Source: Octadecabacter dasysiphoniae
GTDB taxonomy: Bacteria; Pseudomonadota; Alphaproteobacteria; Rhodobacterales; Rhodobacteraceae
Direction: 5' to 3'
Assembly: GCF_021532615.1 (NCBI RefSeq)
Contig: NZ_JAKGAQ010000002.1
Span: 720,501-784,500, forward strand
Length of the DNA: 64,000 nt
Shown: in pieces, positions 63,824 to 64,000 of the stretch
Layout: each line of letters begins with the position of its first letter
How positions within the stretch are numbered: position 1 is the first letter of the stretch
Translations under genes and position numbers: made by a program
Notes under the pieces: model-generated
The model's input: only the letters and a program-made list of their open reading frames with translations
Databases searched by the model: none
Told to the model about the DNA's origin: nothing

Positions 63824-64000
63824 ATGACCGACCGCCCCCACACCCCGACGTTGAACCGCGTGAACATCCCCGCCGACCTGAAGGGGCTGACAGACATTGA
63901 ACTGAAAATGCTGGCGGATGAGTTGCGGTCAGAGGTCGTTTCAGCGGTGTCGGAAACCGGTGGTCATTTAGGGTCATCCTTGGGTGTGGTTGAAATGACG
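63824..64000 (+). CDS. dxs: 1-Deoxy-D-xylulose-5-phosphate synthase, N-terminal part (3' end outside window)
   Basis: First 59 codons of the thiamine diphosphate enzyme that starts the non-mevalonate isoprenoid route. [22 protein letters not shown], then [30 protein letters not shown] matches the conserved Dxs N-terminus; [12 protein letters not shown] holds the His of the cofactor region. GAGGAAAAAT lies just upstream of the ATG. dxs after puf is standard in Rhodobacterales and ties precursor supply to pigment synthesis. Confidence 0.95.
   Translation, partial: MTDRPHTPTLNRVNIPADLKGLTDIELKMLADELRSEVVSAVSETGGHLGSSLGVVEMT

Overview
The window is chromosomal DNA of a phototrophic alphaproteobacterium of the order Rhodobacterales (Rhodobacter/Roseobacter group). 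This rests on gene content: RegB-SenC-RegA, a DUF2853 protein, DctPQM TRAP transport, and a photosynthesis gene cluster in the order bchO-bchD-bchI-crtA / crtI-crtB-tspO / crtC-crtD / crtE-crtF-bchC-bchX-bchY-bchZ-pufQBALM. The gene after pufM is a pufX-type gene, not the pufC cytochrome gene that many roseobacters carry there. The genus cannot be fixed from the sequence alone. I see no prophage, insertion sequence, CRISPR array or integrase. Genes are densely packed and many are joined by ATGA or TGATG overlaps. No gene-free stretch exceeds 300 bases.

Layout. (1) 1-8.5 kb, housekeeping: the end of aroE, then coaE, dnaQ, secB, fxsA, a Tim44-domain protein, mltA, a Smr protein, an MFS transporter, the HslVU protease and thioredoxin. 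(2) 8.6-17 kb, one minus-strand operon reading tsaE-amgK-murU-addB-addA(-trxA), which joins tRNA modification, cell-wall recycling and double-strand break repair. (3) 17-26 kb, redox and light regulation plus methyl-cycle genes: a PAS protein lacking a kinase domain, regB divergent from senC-regA, a LysR regulator (possible HvrB), and ahcY. (4) 26-33.6 kb: DUF2853, DUF1761, tsaD-gpsA-yciI-EVE, hemD with a mitofilin-like protein and a HemY-like protein, and tRNA-Thr(CGU). (5) 33.6-43.6 kb, catabolism: a flavin oxidoreductase and cupin pair, a sugar-acid dehydratase with an aldose dehydrogenase, a TRAP transporter, glpR and glpD. (6) 43.6-64 kb, the photosynthesis gene cluster, ending in the start of dxs.

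How the genes work together. CrtE, CrtB, CrtI, CrtC, CrtD, CrtF and CrtA make spheroidene and spheroidenone. BchI and BchD are two of the three Mg-chelatase subunits. BchX, BchY and BchZ (chlorophyllide a reductase) and BchC act late in bacteriochlorophyll a synthesis. PufB/A/L/M/X build the LH1-reaction-centre core, and Dxs feeds isoprenoid precursors. Six perfect TGT-N12-ACA palindromes, the PpsR/CrtJ consensus, lie in the three regulatory gaps: crtA-crtI, crtD-crtE and crtF-bchC. RegBA, a second known regulator of such clusters, is encoded about 22 kb upstream of bchO. bchFNBHLM, puhA, puc and ppsR/aerR are not in this window.

The item I would check first for novelty is a 66-codon reading frame at 57562-57762. 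It lies between bchX and bchY and overlaps both by start/stop coupling. I do not recognise its product, and its position suggests a possible accessory to chlorophyllide reductase or a translational coupler. Other points are an 11-bp tandem repeat between regA and the LysR gene, a terminator-like hairpin inside the first codons of the gene after ahcY, four consecutive hairpins between pufX and dxs, and a two-part palindromic operator between glpR and glpD.
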